Below are positions 24,424 to 32,670 of a stretch of DNA of 64,000 bases, piece after piece (within the stretch, counting starts at the first letter, position 1; each line of letters begins with the position of its first letter). The notes beneath the pieces are model-generated. The model saw only the letters and a list, made by a program, of their open reading frames with translations. It made no database searches and had not been told where the DNA came from. The DNA is from Streptomyces phaeofaciens (GTDB lineage: Bacteria; Actinomycetota; Actinomycetes; Streptomycetales; Streptomycetaceae), in assembly GCF_014648915.1 (NCBI RefSeq), contig NZ_BMSA01000001.1, forward strand, positions 1-64,000, written 5' to 3'. The translations under genes were made by a program, and so were the position numbers.

Positions 24424-25428
24424 ATGGCGGACACGTTCAACTACCGCATCGACCACCACGGCAGCCTGGTCCGGCCGGCCGGCCTCTCCACCGACGACCC
24501 GCAGGCCGTCGAGTCGGCGGTCCGTGAGGCCGTCGCTCTCCAGCGCGGGCTCCGCTGCACCGTCGTCACCGACGGCGACCACCCGCGCGAGGACTTCCGC
24601 GGCGCCGTCCTCGACGGCGTCAGCGGCTTCCGCCGTACGACGCAGACGGACGCCGACGGCCTGGTCCGCTGGGTCGCCGAGTCCCTGCCCGAGGCCAAGG
24701 GCCCGCTGCTCGCCGACCGGGCCGCCCGGCTCACCGAGCTCACGGTGATCGCGCCGAAGGTCTCGCTGCCCTCCCCGGCCTACCTCGCCGCGACCACGTA
24801 CCGGCCGGGTCTCGGGGTGTCCTCGGCCCGTGAGCTGGGCGAGGCGCTGGCCGAGATCGTCCGGGCCGAGATCGCGCTGCTGGTGTCCCGGGGCGTCCGG
24901 CTGATCCAGCTCAACAACCCGCTCCTCCTCGGCCAGTTGGGCACGGACCCGACCGATCCGGGTGCGCTGTCCTTCGAGGACGCGCTCGCCGTGGACGCGC
25001 CGGCCGTCCGGCTGGACGAGCGCCCCGAGGGCGTACGGATCGGTGTCGCGCCCGGCTGGGCGGCGCCGGCCGAGGTGGACCGGGCACGGGCCGAGCGGCT
25101 GTACGGCACGGTCGGCGCGGACCGCTGGATCCTCCCGTTCGACCGGGGCACCGCCGCCGAACTGGACCTCGTCCGGGCGCTCCCGGAGGACCGGGACGTC
25201 TGTCTGGGCGTGGTCGACGCGACCGTGCCCGCGCTGGAGGACATCGACACGGTGATGGCCCGGATCGACAGGGCCGGCGAGTTCAAGGACCTGGAGGACG
25301 CGGCCGTGTCGCCGTCGCGCGGCTTCGCCGACGTCGCCTCCCGGCCGCTGCTGAGCGCCGAGGACCAGCGCCGCAAGCTCGTCCTGGTGGAGACCGTCGC
25401 CCGCTACTGCTGGGGCAACGAGTTCTGA
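24424..25428 (+). CDS. MetE-like (cobalamin-independent methionine synthase II) family protein
   Basis: A 334-residue single barrel resembling the C-terminal half of MetE, which transfers a methyl or alkyl group to a thiol. Visible landmarks are TDGDHPREDF (about residues 49-58), VRLIQLNNPLL (about 158-168) and SPSRGFADVASRPL near the end. The family's zinc-binding His-x-Cys is not obvious; only C328 near the terminus is a clear candidate. Within an aromatic operon it could remove a methyl or alkyl group from the substrate, but this is inference. A strong terminator follows. Confidence 0.7.
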   Translation: MADTFNYRIDHHGSLVRPAGLSTDDPQAVESAVREAVALQRGLRCTVVTDGDHPREDFRGAVLDGVSGFRRTTQTDADGLVRWVAESLPEAKGPLLADRAARLTELTVIAPKVSLPSPAYLAATTYRPGLGVSSARELGEALAEIVRAEIALLVSRGVRLIQLNNPLLLGQLGTDPTDPGALSFEDALAVDAPAVRLDERPEGVRIGVAPGWAAPAEVDRARAERLYGTVGADRWILPFDRGTAAELDLVRALPEDRDVCLGVVDATVPALEDIDTVMARIDRAGEFKDLEDAAVSPSRGFADVASRPLLSAEDQRRKLVLVETVARYCWGNEF

Positions 25429-25431
25429 CGA

Positions 25432-25468
25432 CGAGGCCGGGCGCCCCCGTCGGGGGCGCCCGGCCTCG
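25432..25468. terminator. 17-bp bidirectional hairpin
   Basis: A perfect 17-bp G+C-rich stem (25432-25448 with 25452-25468) is closed by a GTC loop, exactly between the convergent MetE-like and monooxygenase genes. It should stop transcription from both sides. Confidence 0.88.
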
Positions 25469-25472
25469 CGTC

Positions 25473-25760
25473 CTACAGCACCTGCGCGAACGTGACCGAA
25501 CGGTCCGTCAGCAGCGGCCACACCGTGTCCACGATCAGCTCCCGGAAGTGCCCGGCCGCCTTGTGCGCCTCGAACCCGGCCCGGTCGGCGTACCGCTCGT
25601 AGAGCAGGAAGCCGCCGGGCTCGTCGGCCACGGCGTGCACCTCGTACGCCTCGTTGGCGGGTTCCGCGCGGGTGTCCTCGCGCACCTTCAGCAGCGCGGC
25701 GCGCACGGTCGCCTCGTCGTCGGGTGCGCAGCGGTAGTGGGCGACGACTGCGTAGGCCAT
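25473..25760 (-). CDS. Antibiotic biosynthesis monooxygenase (ABM)/YgiN-like protein
   Basis: A 95-residue ferredoxin-like ABM protein (YAVVAHYRC, then FLLYERYADRAGFEAHKAAGHF). Relatives are cofactor-free quinol monooxygenases that act as dimers. The ATG at 25760 follows AAGGAGC; the upstream in-frame extension to 25922 is not credible. It lies on the strand opposite its catabolic neighbours, between two operon blocks. It could detoxify a quinol intermediate, but no residue proves it. Confidence 0.8.
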   Translation of the reverse strand: MAYAVVAHYRCAPDDEATVRAALLKVREDTRAEPANEAYEVHAVADEPGGFLLYERYADRAGFEAHKAAGHFRELIVDTVWPLLTDRSVTFAQVL

Positions 25761-25984
25761 GGACAGCTCCTTGCCGGGTCCTTCGGAGACCCGGTACGGG
25801 CCTCCGGCCTGCCGATTCCAGCACGGATCAGGCACCCGCCCACCCGCGCGCGGCGCAACCAATGCCTGCTGCCACGGGGCTGGTGGCACCGCCCCGACGT
25901 GGTGTGTCGTCGCATCTCGCACCGTGGCGCGGTCCGTGCCGCGGACCAGCCCGCACCATGGCCGACGAAGGAAGTGACCCCGAC

Positions 25985-27433
25985 ATGCGAACCCTGGAAA
26001 CCCTCTCCGGCGGGGAGTGGGTGGCGAGCGCCGAGTGGATCGACGTCCTCGACCCCGCAGACGTCCGGACCCCGATCGCCCGCGTCCCCGCCCTCCCCGC
26101 GAAGGACGTGACCCGGGCCTACGACCACGCCGAGCGCGGGTTCGCCGTCTGGCGGCGCACCAGTCCCTTCGAGCGGGCCCGGATCTTCACCGACGCCGCC
26201 CGGCTGATCCGCGAGCGGGTCCGGGAGATCGCCGCCGACGTCACCGCCGAGAACGGCAAGACCCTCGCCGAGGCGACCGGCGAGACCCTCAAGGCCGCCG
26301 ACTTCCTGGACTACTACGCCGGTCTCGCCCGCCAGGGCTACGGCACCCTCCTGCACGACGTACGCCCGAACCACCGCACGCACACCCAGCGCGAGCCGAT
26401 CGGCGTGATCCTGGTGATCAGCCCGTGGAACGACCCGCTGATCACCCCGGCCCGCAAGCTCGCCCCGCTGCTCGCGGCGGGCAACGCGGCCGTGTTCAAG
26501 CCGGCGGGCGAGACCCCGCTCTCCGGGCTGCACTTCGCGCGGGCCCTGCACGACGCGGGACTGCCGGCCGGTGTCCTCAACGTCGTGACCGGGCGGACCG
26601 CCGAGATCGAGGAGGCCCTCCTCGACGACCCGAGGATCGTCGGCATCACCTTCACCGGCTCCAACGCCGTCGGCCTGCGCATCCGGCGCCGGCTCGCCGA
26701 CCGCAACGTCCGCTTCCAGGGCGAGCTGGGCGGCAAGAACGCCTCCGTCGTCCTGCGGGACGCCGATCTGCCGGCCGCGGCCAGGGCGGTCGCGGCGGCC
26801 TCGTTCGGCCAGGCCGGCCAGCGCTGCACCGCCACCAGCCGGGTGATCGTCGAGCGGCCGGTGTACGAGGAGTTCACCCGGCTGCTGGTCGCCGAGGTCG
26901 AGGCGCTGAGGGTCGGACCGGGCAGCGACCCGGCGACCACCCTGTGCCCGCTGTCCAGTCCCCGGCAGCGCGACGGCGTGCTCGCCGACCTGGAGCGGGC
27001 CGTCGAGCAGGGTGCCACCGTCCTCACCGGCGGCCGGGCCGACACCGAGGGCGAGCGGGCGCACGGCTGCTATGTGCTGCCGACCGTGCTCGGGGACGTC
27101 ACACCACAGACGGCGATCTGGCGCGAGGAGGTCTTCGGGCCGGTGCTCGCGCTGCGCGCGGTCGACGGCTTCGACGCGGCCGTCGAGGCCGTCAACGACT
27201 CCGGCTTCGGGCTCGCCGCCGCTGTCTTCACCCGCGACCTGGGCCGTGCGTACCGCTTCGCCGACGAGGCCGAGTGCGGACAGGTCGCCGTCAACACCAC
27301 GACCACCGGGTGGGACGTCCATCTGCCGTTCGGCGGCTTCCGCGACTCCGGGACCGCCTACAAGGAGCAGGGTGAGGAAGTCCTGCGGTTCTCCACCCGG
27401 GTCAAGACGGTCGCCGTCCACTTCGGCGGCTGA
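25985..27433 (+). CDS. Aldehyde dehydrogenase (aromatic/vanillin dehydrogenase-like)
   Basis: A 482-residue aldehyde dehydrogenase with catalytic C281 (GQAGQRCTATSR), base Glu in FQGELGGKNAS, and Asn in VISPWNDPL. It is of the same length as the 20551 enzyme but clearly a different subfamily. The ATG at 25985 follows GAAGGAAG; the in-frame ATG at 25958 has no such site. With the ThDP decarboxylase and the Ldh-type dehydrogenase downstream it could complete a 2-hydroxy acid to 2-oxo acid to aldehyde to acid sequence. Substrate unknown. Confidence 0.87.
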   Translation: MRTLETLSGGEWVASAEWIDVLDPADVRTPIARVPALPAKDVTRAYDHAERGFAVWRRTSPFERARIFTDAARLIRERVREIAADVTAENGKTLAEATGETLKAADFLDYYAGLARQGYGTLLHDVRPNHRTHTQREPIGVILVISPWNDPLITPARKLAPLLAAGNAAVFKPAGETPLSGLHFARALHDAGLPAGVLNVVTGRTAEIEEALLDDPRIVGITFTGSNAVGLRIRRRLADRNVRFQGELGGKNASVVLRDADLPAAARAVAAASFGQAGQRCTATSRVIVERPVYEEFTRLLVAEVEALRVGPGSDPATTLCPLSSPRQRDGVLADLERAVEQGATVLTGGRADTEGERAHGCYVLPTVLGDVTPQTAIWREEVFGPVLALRAVDGFDAAVEAVNDSGFGLAAAVFTRDLGRAYRFADEAECGQVAVNTTTTGWDVHLPFGGFRDSGTAYKEQGEEVLRFSTRVKTVAVHFGG

Positions 27434-27470
27434 GGAGGACGCGTGCGTGTCATGAGAGAGGAGAACGCCG

Positions 27471-28679
27471 ATGTCTGACGAGACGGTCGGTGTCGTCGGC
27501 GCCGGCATCGTGGGACTGGCCACGGCCCGCGAGATCGCCCTGAGCCGGCCCGGCACCCGGGTCGTGGTCTTCGAGAAGGAGACCGCGGTCTCCCTCCACC
27601 AGACCGGGCACAACTCCGGCGTCGTCCACGCCGGCATCTACTACGCGCCCGGCAGCCTCAAGGCCGACCTGTGCGTCCGCGGCGTGTCCCTGCTGCGGGA
27701 CTACTGCCAGGACCGGGGGCTGCCGTACCGCGAGACCGGCAAACTGGTCGTGGCGGTCCGCGAGGACGAGCTGGGCCGGATGGACGCCCTCTACGAACGG
27801 GCCAGGCACAACCACGTGCCCGACCTGCGGAGGATCTCCCGCGAGGAGATCCGGGAGATCGAGCCGCACGCCGGCGGCATCGCGGCCCTGCACTCCCCGC
27901 GCACCGCGATCACCGACTACCCGGCGATCGCCCGCTCCTTCGCCCAGGACATCGTCGACTCCGGCGGCGAGGTCAGACCGGGCTTCCCGGTCACGGGCCT
28001 CACCGAGGTGCCCGGCGGCATCGAGGTGGCGTCCGGGGAGGAGCGGGTCCGGGTGGACCGGCTCATCCTGTGCGCGGGCCTTCAGTCCGACGCCGTGGCC
28101 CGGCTCGCGCGGGACGGACAGGAACCGCGGATCATCCCCTTCCGGGGCGAGTACATGCTGCTCAGGCCGGAGAAGCGGGATCTCGTGCGCGGCCTGGTCT
28201 ATCCCGTGCCGGACCCGCGCTACCCGTTCCTCGGCATCCACTTCACGCCACGCGTCGACGGTTCGGTGGAGGTCGGCCCCAACGCGGTCCTGGCCCTGGC
28301 CAGGGAGGGGTACACCCGCACCAGGATCTCCCCGAGGGACCTGCTCGGCCTCGCCGCCTACCCCGGCACCTGGCGGATGGCCGCCCAGCACTGGCGTACC
28401 GGCATCAGGGAGTACCGCGGCTCGTTCTCGACGGCGGCCTTCATGCGGGACGCCGGGCTGTACGTCCCCGGCGTCGGCGTCCAGGACGTCGTCCGCGGCG
28501 GGGCGGGCGTGCGCGCCCAGGCACTGGACCGGGACGGCACCCTCGTGGACGACTTCCGCATCCACCGGGTCGGCAGGGTCACCGCCGTCCGCAACGCGCC
28601 GTCGCCCGCCGCGACGGCCTCCATGGCGATCGCCGAGCACATCGTCGCCGCCGCTCTCGAGCACGGCTCCGCAATCTGA
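27471..28679 (+). CDS. lhgO: L-2-hydroxyglutarate oxidase (LhgO-like FAD oxidoreductase)
   Basis: A 402-residue DAO-superfamily flavoprotein with the FAD motif G10-A-G12-I-V-G15 and the segment HQTGHNSGVVHAGIYYAPGS (about residues 44-63), strongly typical of L-2-hydroxyglutarate oxidases. It oxidises L-2-hydroxyglutarate to 2-oxoglutarate with electrons to quinone or oxygen. GAGAGGAG precedes the ATG. Presence in this operon suggests the pathway yields 2-hydroxyglutarate, or a close analogue, as a late intermediate. The stop codon lies inside the terminator hairpin. Confidence 0.8.
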   Translation: MSDETVGVVGAGIVGLATAREIALSRPGTRVVVFEKETAVSLHQTGHNSGVVHAGIYYAPGSLKADLCVRGVSLLRDYCQDRGLPYRETGKLVVAVREDELGRMDALYERARHNHVPDLRRISREEIREIEPHAGGIAALHSPRTAITDYPAIARSFAQDIVDSGGEVRPGFPVTGLTEVPGGIEVASGEERVRVDRLILCAGLQSDAVARLARDGQEPRIIPFRGEYMLLRPEKRDLVRGLVYPVPDPRYPFLGIHFTPRVDGSVEVGPNAVLALAREGYTRTRISPRDLLGLAAYPGTWRMAAQHWRTGIREYRGSFSTAAFMRDAGLYVPGVGVQDVVRGGAGVRAQALDRDGTLVDDFRIHRVGRVTAVRNAPSPAATASMAIAEHIVAAALEHGSAI

Positions 28680-28705
28680 AAGTGCCCCGCGAACAGGGCA
28701 CTTTC
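28678..28705 (+). terminator. Hairpin overlapping the lhgO stop codon
   Basis: GAAAGTGCCC pairs perfectly with GGGCACTTTC (10 bp, 8-base loop) and ends in a short T-run. It begins at the stop codon of lhgO and ends 2 bases before the LysR-type box. Confidence 0.75.
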
Positions 28706-28706
28706 C

Positions 28707-28723
28707 CGCAACAACAGCTTGCG
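28707..28723. promoter_or_regulatory. LysR-type box before the amidohydrolase operon
   Basis: CGCAACAACAGCTTGCG is a perfect CGCAA-N7-TTGCG dyad, 15 of 17 bases identical to the box at 19488. A TAGCGT at 28758 is a candidate -10 for the downstream operon. Confidence 0.7.
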
Positions 28724-28788
28724 CTCCCAGGGGCTCCGCAAGGCCTTTCCGGCCGCCTAGCGTTCCCCCCGCAACGCTTTCGAACACC

Positions 28789-28880
28789 CGCTCCACGCAG
28801 CGCTCCACGCAGCGCTCCACGCAGCGCTCCACGCAGCGCTCCACGCAGCGCTCCACGCAGCGCTCCACGCATCGCTCCAC
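28789..28880 (+). repeat. 12-bp tandem repeat in the leader of the amidohydrolase operon
   Basis: Six exact copies of CGCTCCACGCAG are followed by one copy ending T and one diverged copy. They fill the leader between the candidate promoter and the ribosome-binding site (GAGAGAAGGAAG). No spacers, so not CRISPR. The number of copies is likely to vary between strains. Confidence 0.9.
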
Positions 28881-28901
28881 CGAGAGAAGGAAGTACCGGA
28901 C

Positions 28902-29762
28902 ATGTTCGTCGTCGACACGCAGATCCACATCTGGCTGGAAGAGACCCCGGACCGCCCCTGGGTCCCCGGCGCCCGGGAGCGGATCCGTCTCAACGGCCAC
29001 CGCGAGGACCCCTTCTCCTACGAGGAGGCGCTGGAGCTGATGGACGAGGCCGGCGTGAACCGCGCGCTGATCCTGCCGCCGTCCTGGGAGGGCGACCGTA
29101 TCGACTACGCCCTCGAAGCCTGCGAGGCCCACCCCGACCGCTTCGGCATCATGGCCCGCATCCCGCAGAACAGGCCCGAGGAGGGCAAGGCGATGCTGGC
29201 GGACTTCGCGCAGAACCCGCACGTCAAGGGCACGCGCCTGACCTTCCACCGGCCGCAGGACCGCAACTGGATGATCGACGGCACCAACGACTGGTACTGG
29301 CCGGTCGCCGAGGAGCTGCGCATCCCGACGATGGTCCACGCCCCGATCTGGAAGAAGGAGCTCGGCGAGATCGCCGCCAAGCACCCCGAGCTGAAGATCA
29401 TCATCGACCACATGGGCATCATGGCCCGCTGCGTCGACGACGCCATCGGCTACTGGGTCGCGGAGACCGCCGACCTCGCCCGGCACCCGAACATCTACGT
29501 CAAGGTCTCGGCGCTCCCCGGCTACTCGACGCAGCCGTTCCCCAACGGCAACATCCAGAAGTACGTGCGCGAGATGGTCGACAGGATGGGCCCGCAGCGC
29601 TGCTTCTACGGCACCGACATCACCCGCCTGCTGGGCCACGGCATCACCTACACCGACACCATCGAGCAGTTCACCAAGCACTGGGACTTCACGCCCGAGG
29701 AGCTGGAGTGGATCATGGGCCGCGGTATCTCCGAGGTCCTGAACTGGCCGATCGAGGGCTGA
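28902..29762 (+). CDS. Amidohydrolase family protein (Amidohydrolase_2)
   Basis: A 286-residue barrel hydrolase. The N-terminal motif is VDTQIHIW, where Gln replaces the first His of the usual HxH pair; later motifs are MVHAPIW (about 145-151), IIDHMG (about 167-172) and FYGTDITRL (about 229-237). The family includes 2-pyrone-4,6-dicarboxylate lactonase and several metal-dependent decarboxylases of ring-cleavage products, so lactone hydrolysis or decarboxylation is plausible. First gene of a three-gene operon with its own LysR-type box; preceded by an unusual tandem-repeat leader. Confidence 0.8.
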   Translation: MFVVDTQIHIWLEETPDRPWVPGARERIRLNGHREDPFSYEEALELMDEAGVNRALILPPSWEGDRIDYALEACEAHPDRFGIMARIPQNRPEEGKAMLADFAQNPHVKGTRLTFHRPQDRNWMIDGTNDWYWPVAEELRIPTMVHAPIWKKELGEIAAKHPELKIIIDHMGIMARCVDDAIGYWVAETADLARHPNIYVKVSALPGYSTQPFPNGNIQKYVREMVDRMGPQRCFYGTDITRLLGHGITYTDTIEQFTKHWDFTPEELEWIMGRGISEVLNWPIEG

Positions 29763-29775
29763 GGACACACCGGAG

Positions 29776-31512
29776 ATGACCGACAGCAAGAACACCCCGG
29801 GCGCCGCCGGCGGTGACGGCGGGGACGCCCTGGTATCCGCCTTCAACGCCGTCGGCGCCGCGTACCTCTTCTGCTCCTCGGGGTCCGAATGGGCCCCGGT
29901 GTGGGAGTCGCTGGCCCGCCGTCACCGCGACGGCGAGCCGGCCCCGCGGTACCTGGACCTGACCCACGAGACCGTCGCCGTCGGCATGGCCACCGGCTAC
30001 GGCCTGCTCGAACGCCGCCCGCAGGGCGTGCTGCTGCACGCGGCCCCCGGCCTGCTCCAGGGCTCGATGGCGGTGCACGGCGCGCTGCTGGCGGGCGTGC
30101 CGATGGTGGTCGCCTCCTCGGAGTCGACCACATACGGTGACGCCCCCGGGCACGACCCGGGCGGCCAGTGGTACCGCAACCTGTCGATCGTGGGCGGCCC
30201 GCACGGCATCGCGCGGCCGTTCACCAAGTGGTCCAACGAGGCGGCCAGCGTCCACACGCTGCCGACGATGGTCACGCGGGCCGCGGAACTGTCCTGGCGC
30301 GCCCCGGCCGGACCGGCGTACCTGAACATCCCGCTGGAGATCCTCCTCGAGGAGTGGGACGGGCGGGAGGCCAAGCCGATCGTCGCGCCGGGCTCCACGC
30401 ACAGCTCGCCGGAGGAGGTCGATCCGGTCGCCCGGATGATCCTCGAGGCCGACAACCCCGTGATCGTCACCGAGACGGCCGGCCGTGAGGCGGGCGGCTT
30501 CGAGGCGCTGCTCGCCTTCGCCGAGGCGTGGCAGATCCCCGTCGTCGAGCCGGACTCGGCGGTGTGCGCCAACTTCCCGCGCACCCACCCGCTGCACGCC
30601 GGCAGCGACATCGGACCGTGGATGGACACGGCGGACCTGATTCTCCTGGTCAACTGCCGCGTCCCGTTCTACCCGCCGTCCCGCCGCCCCTCCCGGGCGC
30701 AGGTCGTCGTCATCGACGAGGTCCCGCAGCGCCCGCACGTCGTCTACCAGGTCCTCTTCGCCGACCGGTACCTGGAGGGCAACGTCACCCACACCCTGCG
30801 CCAGCTGGCCAGGCGGGCGAAGGACCTCGACGGGAGCGCCGTCGCCGAGCGGCGCGCGGCGCAGGAGGCCCGGTTCGCCGCCGAACAGGCCGCCGTCGCC
30901 CGGGCCGAGACGAAGGCCGAAGGCACCGAAGGCACCGAAGGCACCGAGGGGGTCGACCCGGTGCTGGTCGCCGCCACGCTGCGCAGGCTGCTCGACGGCA
31001 AGGACGGCATCGTCGTCGACGAGACCATCACCCACAGCAGGGTCGTCAAGCGGCACCTGCGGACCGACGCGCCCGACTCGTACTTCTACGTGCAGGGCGG
31101 CCTCGGACAGGGCATCGCGGTCGCGCTCGGCGTCAAACTCGCCGCGCCGGACCGCCCGGTGGTCTTCACCGTCGGCGACGGCGCCTTCGCCTACAACCCG
31201 GTCATCCAGTCCTACGACGCCAGCAAGGCGTACGGACTGCCCGTGCTGATCGTGGTGTTCAACAACCGTGTCTACAAATCGATGAACCTCAACCACCGCA
31301 GGTTCTACCCCGAGGGCGCGGCCGCCGAGACCGGTGAGTGGCTCGGCACCGATCTGCACCGACTGCCCCGGCTGGCCCGGTTCGCCGAGCCGTTCGGGAT
31401 GCACACCGAGACCGTCGACACGCCGGACGCGCTGGCGCCCGCCCTCGAACGCGCCCTCAAGGCCGTGACCGGGGGAACCACCGCCGTCGTCGACGTCCTC
31501 GTCACCCGCTGA
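29776..31512 (+). CDS. Thiamine diphosphate-dependent enzyme (benzoylformate decarboxylase/acetolactate synthase-like)
   Basis: A 578-residue three-domain ThDP enzyme: an N-terminal pyrimidine-binding domain with activating E65 (LTHETVAVGMA), a central domain, and a C-terminal domain with the ThDP/Mg motif GDG (467-469) ending at N496-N. Members decarboxylate 2-oxo acids or join them. With the hydroxyacid dehydrogenase downstream and an aldehyde dehydrogenase upstream, 2-oxo acid decarboxylation is favoured. A Glu-Gly-Thr repeat lies in the linker before the C-terminal domain. Starts 14 bases after the amidohydrolase stop. Confidence 0.82.
   Translation: MTDSKNTPGAAGGDGGDALVSAFNAVGAAYLFCSSGSEWAPVWESLARRHRDGEPAPRYLDLTHETVAVGMATGYGLLERRPQGVLLHAAPGLLQGSMAVHGALLAGVPMVVASSESTTYGDAPGHDPGGQWYRNLSIVGGPHGIARPFTKWSNEAASVHTLPTMVTRAAELSWRAPAGPAYLNIPLEILLEEWDGREAKPIVAPGSTHSSPEEVDPVARMILEADNPVIVTETAGREAGGFEALLAFAEAWQIPVVEPDSAVCANFPRTHPLHAGSDIGPWMDTADLILLVNCRVPFYPPSRRPSRAQVVVIDEVPQRPHVVYQVLFADRYLEGNVTHTLRQLARRAKDLDGSAVAERRAAQEARFAAEQAAVARAETKAEGTEGTEGTEGVDPVLVAATLRRLLDGKDGIVVDETITHSRVVKRHLRTDAPDSYFYVQGGLGQGIAVALGVKLAAPDRPVVFTVGDGAFAYNPVIQSYDASKAYGLPVLIVVFNNRVYKSMNLNHRRFYPEGAAAETGEWLGTDLHRLPRLARFAEPFGMHTETVDTPDALAPALERALKAVTGGTTAVVDVLVTR
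30919..30945 (+). repeat. 9-bp tandem repeat in the ThDP enzyme gene
   Basis: Three copies of GAAGGCACC encode Glu-Gly-Thr repeats in the linker between the central and C-terminal domains. It stays in frame, so only linker length is affected. Confidence 0.8.
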
Positions 31513-31532
31513 ACCAGGAGGCACCCGCCACC

Positions 31533-32603
31533 ATGTCCGACACCCCCGCCAAGGTCCTGGTCCCCGCGGAGGACCTGCGCACCTTCTCCGCGGCCCTCCT
31601 CGAGAAGGGCGGCCTGAGCACCGAGCAGGCCCGCACCACCGCCGATGTGTTCGTCTGGGCCGCCCTGCGCGGCGTCGACTCCCACGGCATCGCCCGCGTC
31701 CCCGCCTATCTGGACCTGCTGGAGAAGGGCGTCGCCAACGCCGACGCCCGGATCGTGGTCGAGTCCGGCGCCCCGGCCGCGGCCGTCGTGGACGCCGACC
31801 GCGCCCCCGGCCCGGTGGCCCTGTCCGCCGCCGCCGACGAGGCCGTGACCCGGGCCCGGACCACCGGCGTCGCCGCGGTGGGCGTCCGCGGCACCGTCCA
31901 CACCGGCGCGATCGGCTACTACGTGTCGCGGATCGCCGAACAGGGCCTGGTCGGCATCGGTTTCGTCGCCGGCATGCCGAACATGGGCTACACGGGCGCG
32001 GCGGGCGCGGCGGTCGCCACCAGCCCGCTCGCCGTCGCCGTACCGACCGCCGAGGGGTCGCCGCACGCCCCGCTGCTGCTGGACATGGCGACCGCCACGA
32101 TCGCGCTCGGAAAGATCCGCCAGGCGCGGGCGAGCGGCACACCGCTGCCCGAGGGCGCGGCCGCCACCGCGGACGGCACCCCGACCACCGACCCGGAGCG
32201 GGCGGTCATGCCCCTGCCGCTGGGCGGTGCGAAGGGTTCCGGGATGTCCCTGGCCTTCGAGCTGCTGACCAGCGTGCTCGTCGGCGCGCCGATCTTCGCC
32301 GCGTTCCACTCCGACGATCCGGCCGGCCGCAAGCACCGCCAGAACGCCCTGCTCATCGCCGTGGACCCGGCCGCCTTCGGGGGTGCCGAGGCGTTCACCG
32401 AGGCCGTCGGCGCCACCCTGGGCACGCTCAAGGGCCTGCCGGTGGCCGAGGGCGCGGACGGGCTGTACTACCCGGGCGAGCGCAGTGCCGCGGTGGCCGC
32501 CGGGCGCGCGGAGAAGGGCGTTCCGGTGGCGCCGAAGGTCTGGCGTGAGCTGGCCGAGCGCGCGGAGCGGCTCGGGGTGGCGCTGCCGGCGACGGCCGGG
32601 TAG
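31533..32603 (+). CDS. Ldh family oxidoreductase (type 2 malate/L-lactate dehydrogenase family)
   Basis: A 356-residue NAD(P)-dependent enzyme of the family that is unrelated to classical lactate dehydrogenase, with VDSHGIARVP (about residues 49-58, the conserved substrate-binding His), TGAIGYYVSRIAEQG and MPLPLGGAKGSGMSLAFEL (about 228-246). Members oxidise 2-hydroxy acids or ureidoglycolate. It would feed or drain the 2-oxo acid used by the ThDP enzyme. AGGAGG precedes the ATG. Its 3' end takes part in a long inverted repeat that crosses the stop codon. Confidence 0.85.
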   Translation: MSDTPAKVLVPAEDLRTFSAALLEKGGLSTEQARTTADVFVWAALRGVDSHGIARVPAYLDLLEKGVANADARIVVESGAPAAAVVDADRAPGPVALSAAADEAVTRARTTGVAAVGVRGTVHTGAIGYYVSRIAEQGLVGIGFVAGMPNMGYTGAAGAAVATSPLAVAVPTAEGSPHAPLLLDMATATIALGKIRQARASGTPLPEGAAATADGTPTTDPERAVMPLPLGGAKGSGMSLAFELLTSVLVGAPIFAAFHSDDPAGRKHRQNALLIAVDPAAFGGAEAFTEAVGATLGTLKGLPVAEGADGLYYPGERSAAVAAGRAEKGVPVAPKVWRELAERAERLGVALPATAG

Positions 32604-32626
32604 CGCCAGACCTTCGGCGCCACCGG
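32523..32626. repeat. 23-bp perfect inverted repeat across the ldh stop codon
   Basis: Bases 32523-32545, inside the gene, are the exact reverse complement of 32604-32626, directly after the TAG stop; 58 bases lie between. It may fold into a very stable terminator stem, or record an inverted local duplication, since a 17-base piece of the same gene (32432-32448) is also directly repeated at 32648-32664. Confidence 0.85.
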
Positions 32627-32670
32627 GCCTGCGGGCGCCGCTCGGCGGGGCCTGCCGGTGGCCGCCCGAG

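Noticed and set aside
28789..28880. Regular short repeats considered as a CRISPR array
   Set aside because: The 12-bp units are contiguous with no spacers and there are no cas genes.
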